Positions 8,809 through 19,931 of a stretch of 64,000 nucleotides of DNA are shown here, piece by piece. The stretch lies in assembly GCA_015847255.1 (NCBI GenBank), contig JADLZK010012615.1, positions 62,001 through 126,000 on the forward strand. The letters are read 5' to 3'. Every line of letters starts with the position of its first letter. Position 1 is the first letter of the stretch. The stretch comes from Hyparrhenia diplandra. Lineage: Eukaryota; Streptophyta; Magnoliopsida; Poales; Poaceae. The notes beneath the pieces are model-generated. The model made no database searches and had not been told where the DNA came from. It saw nothing but the letters and a program-made list of their open reading frames with translations. A program made the position numbers and the translations under genes.

Positions 8809-11800
8809 GTATACAAACATGCCTCACCTTCCCTTCTGTTGCTAGATGTTAGTTAAGTTCCTTCTTGTTCCTCTTATAATCTTTCACTTCTCTGATTCAA
8901 AACCAACAGAAATTTTTGTTAAGCTGGTTAAATACATCAAAGAATTTAGCTAGTACTTGGTTGTTGGAGTCCTTAAATAGCGGCATTATATGAACTTTCA
9001 CCACTTCATCCATAATGGTTATAGAATGACGCACATATATATACGCAGAGTACTAAATGACATATATATTGGAACATATCTTCAGATGGCAAATAGTTGG
9101 TTCCTGCGTAGAATTGAAGTTTTTCAGTTGAATACTCAAGCGTTTCCATTATTCATTTTATAGGTTCATGGCATCATCATAACATTTCTAGATAACAATT
9201 GCGTTATAAGCAGTGACGGAGCCAGAAAAAAATTAGGCCTGGCTAATAAACCTCTAACCATGCTTAGCCTCTTTTAATCTATATAATTATACATAAAATG
9301 TAAGGAGGGGCTCCACCTGCTTGCAGTCCGTAGTGGGGGCTTGAGCCGGGCCGCGCTAATAACATTTTGTGGACAAAAGAAGCATTTGAGTAGTTGCGAA
9401 TAGTCTTGGGAAATTTCGGTCATTCCCCTGATGAATGAATTTCTCACCAAAATAGACGAGCAGACACGGAAAAATACTGCATACTGCATTTATATATTTA
9501 GGTATAAAACAAAGAAAGAAAAAGGATAAAAGAAACATTAGGCTATGTTCTAGGTCAGCATGTTCAGTTTTAAAGGACGACAAGTAAACAACTGAGCGTG
9601 CACACAACTGTATTCAACAACTTGCTCAGTTGTGTGTACAACTGAGCGTGCACAACGACGCAACCAACTTGCTTTAATTTCCCTTCTTCATTTTTTTTTT
9701 TGTTATTATATTAGACCTTGTTTATAGATTGGATGGTCGTCGGCGACTTGGCGCCATGAAATTGGCACGTACACGCTATAGGCTGAACTTTCGCCACCTA
9801 ATGAGTTATTTACTACCTCGGGCTAGAAGGAACACAACAACAGTACTCAGATAACCATTTTAATTCTCACTAAATTTACATAAAAGAGAACAAATAAAAG
9901 AGAACAATATCTATCATATTAAATAAGTGCCATTAGATTTGTATATAATATTTTTTTGTATTACAACTACTTCAAGTTAAAATTACTAGTACTATTTTTG
10001 TGAATTTAGTTAAGTTTAAGATTGTTTGACTTAGATCAACTGATCAACCCTAGATAGAAATTGCATTACCGTCTATTAATATTCTGTGGACAAAACTTGA
10101 AACCGAATTTGTGTTTGTGCCACAGTTTTAACAGCTTATGGTAAAATTTGCACTCATTTTTTAACTCTGTAATTGACTTTATTTTTTGAAGCCAAAATTT
10201 GCCCCCTATTTCTATTAAGTACATTTAGCGGTGTTAATTCACATATGAAATGGCTACTTTGCCAATGTTGTTTTGCCCTTACTTTTCTAATTTACTTTTT
10301 TTTTTTTTTACTCTGGTTTTTGCATCAAAAAACTTTAGACAAAGGATTTTCCCAACAAAAGTTGACACACTTGTCATAAATTTTTCAAGTGAACTTTGAA
10401 AGAATTTGGAAAATGTTGACAACATTATGATACAACCTGCATATATTAAATAAATAAACAATGTCAACCATAACATATATAGTAACATCTTTATGTCTGT
10501 AACGCCCCAACCTGGGATGACGGTTAAGATCCACTCTACACGTTGAATGGACCACACACGCTAATTAACTCTCTTGCGCTTTCGTCCCTCGCCGTGCAAA
10601 AAGGTTGCAACCGGAGTTAATTAGCCCCGTGCCGAAAAAGCCTTTTAAGCTGGTCGAACTCGACTTCGTTTCACGATGTGGTACTAAACTTCCTGGTGCT
10701 CCGGTGGTTGTAATTAGCGATGCTACGAGTAACCATGGCTTTTACTGGCCCAACTAGGCCCAATGGGCTGGGTCTCACATCCACCCACCCTCAAAGAACT
10801 CGGCGTCCTCGTCGAACCAGCTTACCCATACGGGACAAATGTCGGGATCAACTCTCTTGGCTCACGTACGTATTACCAGCTCCTCGGTCTATTTGACATG
10901 CCCTCTCACGGAGCCATGCGCAACTTTTCCGAGCTCCCGATCCATACGTCCGTGAAACCGCGAGAGTTGGCTCTGAATACCATTTGTAACGCCCCAACCC
11001 GGGATGACGGTTAAGATCCACTCTACACGTTGAATGGACCACACCTGCTAATTAACTCTCTTGCGCTTTCGTCCTCGCTTCGCGCAAAAAGGTTGCAACC
11101 GGAGTTAATTAGCCCCCCAGGCCGAAGCCTTTTAAGCTGGTCGAACTCGACTTCGTTTCACGATGTGGTACTAAACTTCCTGGTGCTCCTGGTGGTTGTA
11201 ATTCGCGATGCTACAGTAACCATGGCTTTCAGCCTGGCCCAACTAGGCCCAATGGGCTGGGTCTCACAATGTCACTGAAGACATCGTGATGCTAAAGGGG
11301 AGAGGGGGTGAAACGGGCTTCTTAGGAAGTAGTACATTGGTCCCTATTCTACTTATCAAAATCCATGCAAGATTTATATCCAAAAGTGCACTGTGGTTTT
11401 ACTATGTGTGGCTATATCTCTAACGCAAAATACTTATGCACCCTAGGTTCCAATCCTATCAACTACCCTAGTAAACTAAACTATAAAAGGTAAGCGCACA
11501 ACCTAGGAAAGAAATTAATTACTAAAGCTTAAATGGTTTAGATATGCAAACTCTCATTGACAATTGTACTTTACCCAAAGTTCCGTGAAGCTCACGCTCC
11601 CCCTTAGTCCTTTTTTGGAAGCCCTCTCGCAAGAATGCCCTTGCAAGATCCAAGTTCCCTCCTAGGTAGCTCCATAGAACCCACAAAATTTCGCAATGCG
11701 CAACTGCTTTCAGTACGGCATTCTACAGAGTCGTTGCATGCTATCTTCAATATCGTGTTGCCATCCAAGACACAACAGTCACATGTTCGCTTAATACAAA

Positions 11801-12565
11801 ATAGGTGGACTATCCATAATCACAAGCATTTTGCAGGACAACAAGCCGTTAGTGTATTACTCTCAGTGCATGCAAGCATAGATAGCCTCGACGTATGCAA
11901 AACTCACTAAACACTAGACCTAATAAGCCTAATGCAAGCGCTAAAAAAGTGGTCCCACAATTCTAAGCATTTCACAAAAACATCCACCACCGAGGCTAGG
12001 ATTCATTTTAGATGGGTCACTTTATGTGTGTAAGTCGAACTAGTGTGATGTGAATGACAATATAAGGGAAGGGATAGTTTGTTTGTTCTATGTGGTTCTA
12101 CATTTTATTTGTTTAATCTCCCAACACTTAACAAACACTTAAAGTGAAGAAAAAGGACTAAAGAGGAATGCATATCTCAAAATGTCAGGGTAAATAATAC
12201 AATGTGACAAATGGAGGGGTTAAATCACAATTACCCTTCGCGAACTAAAAAAAGAACAGTCCATTATGTAAACTAAAGAGAAATTTCATCCACTTCCTGA
12301 TGAATTCATATCTCAACAAAAATGAGATAGTTTATTTCACAGTAGTATCCATTTTTTTCTTATTTGTCGTCTCACCAATGCTTGATTTTATGAATTTGTG
12401 TTCAAGAGTAAACTAACCATGGTTTGGATCTTTAAGTTGACCTAGTATATAAGGAACACACTGCTTAGTGTTTTCCTCCAAAGAAACAATTAATATTATC
12501 TATATGGATGCCCTTCTTTAATTGGTTGAGTGATAATTAGCTCTGGGTTATGTTTCATAATACAG
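8809..12565 (+). other. Expanded intron 2 of DLH copy 2
   Basis: AT-rich intron swollen by insertions. It contains a complete TRIM-type element (10498-11268), a stretch beginning AGTGACGGAGCCAG near 9213 that looks like a transposon edge, and a local duplication of ACTGAGCGTGCACA near 9590-9655. No coding exon of the host gene was found inside. Confidence 0.7.
10498..11268 (-). mobile_element. TRIM retrotransposon (complete, non-autonomous)
   Basis: Two direct repeats, 10498-10779 (282 bp) and 10985-11268 (284 bp), flank a ~205-bp internal region. The element is flanked by a perfect 5-bp target duplication ATGTC (10493-10497 and 11269-11273). Read on the minus strand, the LTR starts TGTGAGACCCAGCCC and ends GGGGCGTTACA (TG...CA). 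It is followed by a primer-binding site TGGTATTCAGAGCCA, one base longer than the tRNA-iMet complement. A purine-rich tract (GAGGGTGGGTGGA) precedes the other LTR. There is no coding capacity. The LTRs differ by several indels. Confidence 0.9.
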
Positions 12566-13602
12566 AAAGATCGCCCGATAAAGTTGCTGAGGCTGGATAC
12601 TTTGTCGTGGTGCCGGATTTCTTCAACGGGGATTTCTATGACACAAGTAAAAACGTTTCAGAGTGGATCAAGTCTCATTCCCCGGTCTGTTCCATTTATT
12701 TGTTATAATTATTTTTCGTACCCTAACAACAATTCATTGTCCAGAATATGTTGTAGAACATTTTAACTTTTTGAAATAAATTTTAGAGCATTTTGTCATG
12801 AGCTAAAAATAAATTCATCAAGTATCCAAACTTTCTGACAGGTGCAAGCGGCCAAAGACGCCAAGCCACTCTTTGCTGCTCTGAAGAAGGAAGGAAAGAG
12901 CATTGCTGTTGGTGGTTATTGCTGGGGTGGTGAGAGGAGCCATATCAACTTATGAAACAATTTCGTTTTCAGAATCCTTTCTGAGGCAACACATGTAACA
13001 TACTAATTCTTACAACATTGTTTCTTCTTGCCAGGAAAATTTGGTGCCGAGGTAGCAAAAACTGACGATGTAGAAGTAGTTTGCCTTTCTCATCCTTCAA
13101 CAGTGACGGCTGAAGATATGAAAGGTGTGCCCATCATTTTGTATTTACAGCATTGCAGTATGCATTGGTTGCTTGGGATGACTTCTGTAAACTAATCTTG
13201 CGTTCATAAGTTCATAATCTAAATTGTTCGAAAAAACTCAGAGGTCAAATGCCCAGTTGAGATCCTTGGAGCTCAGAATGATACGTCCACACCACCAAGA
13301 CTAGTGTACCAGTTTGTGAGTGCCTTGCGTGAAAGAAATGATCAGGTGAGTTCCTACTAAGAACAGTAACACTGGATACCAATCACACCTATACAGAACA
13401 ATTGTGACATTGTCATTGATGATTTCAGGTTCCATACTTCGCCAAGATCTTTCCTGGAGTTGCACATGGATTTGCTTGCAGATATAATACGACGGATCCC
13501 TTCGCCGTCAGAACCGCTGAGGAAGCTCTGGCTTACATGCTTGATTGGTTCAAGAAATATTTGAAGTGAAGACTGCAGATATGAATGTATTGTTCCTACT
13601 GA

Positions 13603-13608
13603 AATAAA
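13603..13608 (+). terminator. Candidate poly(A) signal of DLH copy 2
   Basis: AATAAA 33 bp after the stop codon, in a 3' UTR block (AAAGAGAATAATAACTCTT) that is nearly identical after copy 3. Confidence 0.5.
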
Positions 13609-13619
13609 GAGAATAATAA

Positions 13620-14478
13620 CTCTTTGCAATCGCGTTGTGATCGAACTTGAAGACATACTAGAGGGTGAACGCTGGATATATGATTGATTTTGTTATTAAT
13701 ACGACAAGCAATTGCAGACACCCAAGTACCCAACTTAGGCGCTGTAAGTATGCTGAAGATTTTTTTGGGAGAGAAGGCATGCATTTAATGTAAGGGACTT
13801 GATATGCCGTATGCGACACTGACATGTGTGGTCACGCGATCAAAACAAATGAAAAATGGAGAATTCGAACACTTACAATAACAAACCGACTTAGGCGCTG
13901 TTTGGAAACACTGTATTGTTTGTGATCTGGAAATGCAGTCCATCTGTAATTCTTTGTGCACAAGGATGCTGGCAACACTTGCTGTTTGGGGTGCAGAGAA
14001 AACTAGCTATGCAAATATCTGCTATGAAGTGCAAACAACATTCACACATGCAGCCATTCAATTGTCATTCCAACTGGTTCAGGTTCTGCACGTATTCTGA
14101 ATTTGCAAACAACAGCAATGCAATTAATCCTCATCCTTCTACGTCATGTGCAAAGAAGGAAAAGTTATTTATCCATGGAATTCAGATTAATCTAGTGAGA
14201 ATGACCTTGCGTCAATCACGGAAAGTTCAGAACAAAACACAGTAAAATATCAAACTAAACTTCAGTTTTGAGAGTAGCATTGGACAAGTTTGTGATCAGA
14301 AATTCAGAGCTCAAGTAGAGGCATAGACACAGAAAATTCAGACCAAAGCGTCAATTTGGGTTTCTAGGAAGAGCTTGTTGTCAATGTCATCGATGGGAAA
14401 AGCAAGGCTACCGTCTAAGACCAAACTAAATTTCTTTTCAATCATCATCCCACTATGATCTGAGGCGGCCACACACCG
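13620..14478. other. No gene recognised
   Basis: Intergenic DNA. The 13-mer ACTTAGGCGCTGT occurs twice (13734 and 13893), the second time as GGCGCTGTTTGGAAA, reminiscent of grass DNA-transposon termini. No partner terminus was confirmed. Confidence 0.4.
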
Positions 14479-14995
14479 TTGTTTGCTCTTTTCGGTACTC
14501 ACCCATCTTATACACACCTTCGTGTTTTGGGATGTGCTTTCTACCCAAACCTGTCTTCCACAGCTCCCCATAAATTATCGCCCCGTTCACCTCTTTGTGT
14601 TTTCCTTGGTCACTCCTCTTACCACAAGGGGTATCGTTGTCTCGATCTTCATTCCAACAGGATTATTATTTCTCAACATGTCATTTTTGATGAATCCGGT
14701 CTTCTTCCCCTTCTCTGACATGTCCACTACACCCATGGCATCTTCCGCCCTGGATTGTTTGATCGTTGAGGATGATCCTACCGCTCCAGTCCTCGGAGCT
14801 CGTCTTGTGTGTGTAGGTACCACCAGTACTCCGGTGCCACAGGCTGTGCACACGCATATGCCTGAGCCTCCGCCGGTGCCCGAATTCACCCCTGCCTCGC
14901 TGAGCCCTAGACCATGGAAACCCGGTTCATCGTCACCCAGAGTTGCTATCCCTGTGTCCTCCACGCAGGTCACTGCCAGAAACACCACTCCATGA
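14479..14995 (+). mobile_element. Ty1/copia integrase C-terminal fragment
   Basis: The frame at 14479-14718 reads THLRVLGCAFYPNLSS, then APHKLSPRSPLCVFLGHSS, KGYRCLD and HVIFDES. This is the classic copia region between integrase and RT. It shifts frame near 14700 into a Pro-rich linker ending at 14995. No RT or LTR is adjacent, so it is an isolated fragment of a different copia family from the one at 1957. Confidence 0.85.
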
Positions 14996-15179
14996 CATCT
15001 GCGCATGACGCGGTACTGCGCCCCTATTTGCTTTCGCGGACAGGCTATTCAAAGTTATAATTAAACCCTTCTATTGTAATCTTTTTATTCAAAGTTTGAC
15101 TCTGTAAACTACTGTAATTCGGATAATATGGTGGAATGATCCTTGGAGACCATCGTGTTATACTTCATTCTGTGGATTT

Positions 15180-16227
15180 CCCTTCATGAAAATTTGGGGA
15201 TGTTACAAGAGGTAGCCAAAGTGTACTATGATGGGCGGGAAATCTAATTTAGAAGACAAATTAATGGGAGGTTAGCAATTGAATGGGCTGATCCTCTAGA
15301 GTTATTGGAAGATGTAAAGTTAGAAGTAGGTAGAGATATTATGCTTTGGGCTCTTGAGCACTCAAAGAAATATAAGTCTCTATACAAACACTTAACTTGA
15401 GGGGGCGAAGATAGACAAATTATAAATCTATGGAATTGCACCATTCCTCGAAAGTTAAGATTTTTGTTTGGATGGCTATTCATGACAACATTCAATCTTG
15501 GGTTCAATTGAAAAAGAAAAATTAGCGTCGTCGGAAGAATGCTTTTCTTTGTGAAATTCTAAAGCGCCGACAGATTCTCTTTCAATGCCCCATAATTGTT
15601 TATCTACGGACTTTATTGAGAAACACATTTGGGTGGCAATAGTCACCTACATCAAGTGGTGATTTCCTATATCTTGCCATAGAGTTAGGCAAAAGGGTAT
15701 CAATGTTTATATGTGCAGGTACTTTATGGACGATTTGGAAGACTAGGAATGACATGGCGATCAACAAGAAGGTGATGGCGTGTCCTAAAGGTATCATATA
15801 CAAGACGCTGCTGCTGATCAAGACCTGAAAGCTACTCTTGAAGACTAAGATGGAACCGGTAGCTGAAGAAATGTTGCATCTGCTAACAACAAACACGCCT
15901 TGATGCGAGGGTGGGATGAGGAGAATGCATCATCATGGGAAGATCCCCCGAGAATAAAAAATGTCTTCGTGTGATTGAAGTTTAGCTTTGTTATCCGGTT
16001 TTGTTTGTGAGCCATTGAGCCACAATTTTTACTTCAAGAGTAATCTTGTGTCCTTTATGCGCTAAGTTTGGATGTAATAGAGTTATGAACCGATAGATGT
16101 CTAGATGGTATGGCGCGACACTTCTGAGTGCAAATCCTTCAGTAAAACTGGTAACCCAGGGCTAGGCCATTGGGTGTTCATTAAGCTTTCAATAAAGACG
16201 GGTGAAGGCCTTTGGTCTAAAAAAACT
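15180..16227 (+). mobile_element. LINE 3' fragment (RT C-terminus/zinc-finger region, poly-A tail)
   Basis: Broken frames encode WNCTIPRKLRFLFGWLF-like and LWTIWKTRNDMAINKK-like segments. These are typical of the region after the RT domain in plant L1 LINEs (zf-RVT and C-terminal tail). The 3' end reads TCAATAAAGACGGGTGAAGG then TCTAAAAAAAC at about 16227. There are many stops. The 5' portion is missing. Confidence 0.7.
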
Positions 16228-16451
16228 GTAGTGGCAGCTTAAAAGAGTTTAATTAGTTTTGCTGCTAAATCTATAGGTGGATCTGGTTTAATTAGTTTCT
16301 TGCAACCTGGCCTCTTGGTGCACGAACGCCTTGTCGTGCAGGGAGAGTAGCACGCTGACGAGCTTTGCATGGCATCTTTGTTCGTGGTATCATCTCATCT
16401 TTTCTCTTGCTTTCAAGCCTTCGATGACACAACCAAACCGCCGCGTCTGTC

Positions 16452-16460
16452 TTTTTAGAA
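16452..16460 (+). repeat. MULE target-site duplication, left
   Basis: TTTTTAGAA, identical to 18493-18501. Nine bp is the standard Mutator target duplication. Confidence 0.9.
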
Positions 16461-18492
16461 GGCAAAATTTTCCACAACACAACGTTAAAACATGTCTTTT
16501 TTTGGAAGACATCAAAAAATCATGTATTTGCCAAAACACATCCAAAAACCTACTCCCTTTGCCATAAGACACTAAACTGAATTTTATATTAGAGTTTAAT
16601 GGGCAGCCACGCGAAAGGATTGAAATACCCTTGCCCCTTCAATCTCTTTCTCATGAAGCCATCTACTCCGCGTCCGTTCCTCAACTATGCTCCGCGTCAC
16701 GCAAAGAAGCAGGCAACGCCGTTCCTCCGTAAGCGGTGCCGCTCCTCCGCAGTCGGCTCGCGTAGGCAGCGCGAGGCCGTGGCTTGCACAGGCGGGGGTG
16801 AGGCAACGCGCATTGGAGGGAGGCGCCCGAAGACGGCGGTGATGGCGCCCGTACCAACAAACGAGGAGTGGCAACGCCGGATCCCCGAAGGTGCGATGGT
16901 GAAGGAACCTCCACGGTTCTTGAGCGAGATTTTTCCTGAAGAGCACGCTGATCTTTCATGGGTCCCCGATGGGTAAGCGATTTACGCTATTATCTTCTAG
17001 GGTTTGGTTAGTTGGTACTGTGAGCCCCGATTTTTCGAAGTAAATCATATGGTGCGTTGATTTAGATTTTGTTTTTACGTCCATATTTTTACGTAGGATG
17101 GATCCCAATTCGCCCCTACAGGTTTGTTGTTGGTGCTTTTGTTAAATTTGAAGATGGCAAGCGAGTATTGTGATGCTTTTAATATTGCCAAGATTTTAGA
17201 CAAGGATACCACAAATTGGAATGATTTGCTACTTGATATGGGTTCTGAAATTAGAATCTAAACACAAGTTGTGTGTCACCTATTGGGATAATATCGGTCG
17301 TAGCTATGAAGAAATTGATTCGATGACAAACTGTTGCATGCAATTGACATGTATTGGGAGATAAGAAGGCTCTCAGTTCAAGTGCGGGTTATGATAAAGG
17401 ATGATTTTTGTTTGGAGCTTGATATTGGGCGACAACAGAACATGCCTACTGTGTTACATGGTGGCACTAATGCTCCTGCCAACTAGTTAATTGTGCAGCC
17501 TACTCTTGAAATTGCATCATCCGTAGTAGAGCCTCCGGTCCAGAACAATCCTCAAGTGAATTGGGTCGATGATGATGTAGAAGTATGTTGGTCTAGATGA
17601 CGAGGACCGCTACAAATCGTTGCTTTCACCTAACTTACACATATCATAAATTTAAACAACCCACAAGACCTATCACTTTTTCTCAAACAACAAGCCCTAT
17701 GACAAGAAGGTACAATTGCAATTTGAGCATTTGAAAAATTTGTCTCCTTGTCAAATATGTAATAATACACTATCATATGATTTGTAGTATGACAAGGAGG
17801 TTGTTGGAACTAGAACCATCTACACCAACTACAAGGAGCACCTCGGTTTCTACTCCAAGTCCTATGACAAGAGGGTATAACTCTTGCTAATTTTTTTATG
17901 TTCCTGTTCTTTGCTTCTATTTAGCTAACATGTTTCTATACTCATCTAGGAGTATAGTCGTAAGAGGCTGCTAGAACTTGAAGGCGCCATAGAGCCCGTT
18001 GGATATCCAGTCACATCTCCATTTTTTATTGAAAAAGGAAAGGCAAAGAAGCTGCAGGTTGTTAGGTCTAAAAAGCATAGGCTTGCATTGTATTAGTTGG
18101 ATAAAACCTGTTATTCATCCTATATTTTGTTGTTGTACTTGACTGAAAGTGGGGCTTGAATGTTGCTAGAGAATGTGTATATTTTGTGGGCCTAGACCTG
18201 CAACTTTCCTTTGAACCTATCATGTTCGTGGATCTGCTAAAATGTTGCTGAAATGTGCATGTTATGGTGATAACATATGACTTGTTATGTTGCTTCAACC
18301 TTGAATTGAAGGGCAGGAGTATTTCTGTCCAGATATCATGTTTACTTACCTGTTTGATCAAGAAATCATATTATATGAGCTATAATGTCCGGCAGCAAAT
18401 GACCATATTTTTATAATGTTTTGTAGCAAAGTCATTCTTTTTAGTGTCCAGTGGCAAAAGCCACCTTTTTATTTTCCCTGGCAAATTTTGCC
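16461..18492. mobile_element. Non-autonomous Mutator-like element (MULE)
   Basis: A 2032-bp element with termini GGCAAAATTTTCC (left) and, on the other strand, GGCAAAATTTGCC (right), flanked by perfect 9-bp repeats TTTTTAGAA. Inside are remnants of a MULE transposase N-terminus on + in several exon-like pieces. First is APVPTNEEWQRR and PPRFLSEIFPEEH (16599-16976). Then GAFVKFEDGKRVLCDAFN and LLHAIDMYWEIRRLSVQV (about 17110-17400), QPTLEIASSVVEPPVQN and QVNWVDDDVE (about 17490-17590). A repeated NYKEHLGFYSKSYDK-type tail ends near 18090. No MURA catalytic core is visible. Stops and frameshifts make it unable to move itself. Confidence 0.88.
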
Positions 18493-18501
18493 TTTTTAGA
18501 A
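18493..18501 (+). repeat. MULE target-site duplication, right
   Basis: TTTTTAGAA, identical to 16452-16460. Confidence 0.9.
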
Positions 18502-18937
18502 AAGGAGCTTCTCGTCTGTCTCGCAGTCCATTCGTTTGCAAGGCAAGTGAGCTCTGTCGCGGCGATTCCATTCCTTTGACGTTGGGACGGGGCGAGGCAG
18601 AGGCGTGGCGCGGCGGCTGGTTGCTGCTTCGGCGCTGGGCATGGCTGCTGCGACGGCATTGGCGGTTGCGTGCGGGGACAGGGCAGCCGCGCGAGGCGAG
18701 GCGGGATGGCGTGCGGCGTGGGGCTGCAGGCAACCGGCAGTGGTGCGATGCCGCGCGCGTGTCGTTTTCTGCTAGGGCGACGTCGCGAACGTGGACAGAA
18801 CTGACCGAACGTTTGCATCTAATACAACAAGCGGATGGACCCTGTGCACTGTTGGTTGAGCATGCGTTGCTGCATCCGCAGCCTGCACTGCAACCGTTTG
18901 GTTGCTGGTTACTACCAAACAAATTGACTGTATACTA
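18502..18937. other. CG-rich stretch, no gene recognised
   Basis: GC-rich DNA with overlapping open frames on both strands (for example 18444-19046 on + and 18380-18922 on -). These are more likely a product of base composition than of coding. No domain is visible. It may be the right half of sequence split by the MULE. Confidence 0.4.
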
Positions 18938-19177
18938 CTTTCTCCATCCATTTGAGAGTGTCGTTTTACACTTTTCATATTTGTTGTTTGACTGTTCGTT
19001 TTATTTAAAAAATTTAAATAAATATTATTTATTTTGTTATGAATGATTTTATTGCTAAAGATGCTTTGATGATGATTTATTTATTTTGTCGTTTGCTTAA
19101 ATTTTTTGAATAAGGCGAGCTGTCAAATATAAAGTTTGAAAAAGCTAAAACGACACTTTTTAATGGGATAGAGGGAG
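18938..19177. mobile_element. Stowaway-type MITE
   Basis: A 240-bp AT-rich element bounded by TA target duplications (18936-18937 and 19178-19179). Terminal repeats are CTTTCTCCATCCATTT and, at the other end, AATGGGATAGAGGGAG, matching the CTCCCTCCGTCCC-like Stowaway consensus. No coding capacity; mobilised in trans by Tc1/mariner transposases. Confidence 0.85.
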
Positions 19178-19226
19178 TACTCCATTGCAGCAGCTAGGGT
19201 TCCTCTCCTGTTGTTAATTATTATAA

Positions 19227-19475
19227 GAGCAAGTTTAATAATACAGCCGACTTGTTAGTTGTAAGATTTTTTATATTCTTCTCTCACCCATTTATACAAT
19301 AGTTAACTTTTCCCAATTAATACATGGTCTAATTTTCTATCTCACATAATTTTTTGTTCTTGTGCGAAGCCGGTTCTAAGCTTACAGACCCGTTTCTTCT
19401 ATCTCTCTCTTCCATCGCCAAGCATTTAGCGACTTACGATCTGCTATAATACTTACTTGCTGCTACATGATTGAG
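19227..19475. mobile_element. Probable MITE
   Basis: Starts GAGCAAGTTTAATAATACAG and ends with an approximate inverse (TATAATACTTACTTGCTGC). The interior resembles a common grass MITE family (ACCCATTTATACAATAGTTA, ATACATGGTC, then TCTCTCTC). The target duplication was not resolved. Confidence 0.5.
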
Positions 19476-19757
19476 CAAGGAAATTCTAATCGATGCCAGG
19501 ATATCCGTATACCATATTTTAATAACCCATTTTTGCCTTTTGCCACGGCCATTCCTCACGGTTGTTGAGCCAGTACTAGTAGAGAATATAAAATACCACT
19601 AAGAAAACTATAAATGGCAGAAAAAGCCGCATGGCCCCCAGGTCCCACTCGCCATCAGAAAAAGCGCACCGAATGGTCGTCTCAAGTCAATCGAGCTCAT
19701 CCTGCCATTAGGCCCCTCATCCCGTCATGAACAGTGCAAGCTCTCAGGTCAAGTCTC

Positions 19758-19780
19758 CTTTTTTTTTTTTTTTTTTTTTC
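19758..19780 (+). repeat. Poly(T) tract upstream of KEN-like gene
   Basis: About 22 consecutive T followed by CTTTCTTTCTTTTTT, roughly 150 bp before the proposed start codon. It may be a pyrimidine-rich promoter/5'-UTR tract or the reversed tail of a retro-insertion. Confidence 0.6.
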
Positions 19781-19931
19781 TTTCTTTCTTTTTTCCAGTA
19801 CCACACACTTCTCTCTTTTCTCTTCTTCCCTCACCTCCGGCGGCTACCTTCAATCTCTGTAGCTGAAAGAGCCAAGAAGAAGCACAAGAAGCAGCAGCAG
19901 GTAGCAAGTGATTGTGATCCTCCTGTCCTCC

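Larger units (their letters stand above)
8441..13569 (+). pseudogene. DLH-like gene copy 2, seven exons, two +1 frameshifts
   Basis: Dienelactone-hydrolase-family alpha/beta hydrolase. In cereals such genes are often annotated as endo-1,3;1,4-beta-glucanase-like. Predicted exons: 8441-8679, 8787-8808, 12566-12684, 12842-12929, 13035-13124, 13242-13345, 13429-13569; all introns are GT/AG. The triad region survives: Cys in GGYCWGG, Asp in GAQND, His in VAHGF; the C-terminus is DWFKKYLK. Compared with copy 3, exon 1 has an extra base in the T-run at 8466-8470 (signal-peptide region), and exon 3 an extra C at 12574-12576 that leads to a stop. Intron 2 is 3757 bp against 152 bp in copy 3. Either a young pseudogene or a real gene with two homopolymer errors. 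Confidence 0.85.

Noticed and set aside
10498..11268. Identifying the intronic TRIM as Cassandra
   Set aside because: Its LTR lacks a clear 5S A-box/C-box pair, unlike the element at 58952.
18380..19046. 180-aa minus and 200-aa plus frames
   Set aside because: Overlapping frames on opposite strands in CG-rich DNA, running into a Stowaway MITE; no recognisable domain.
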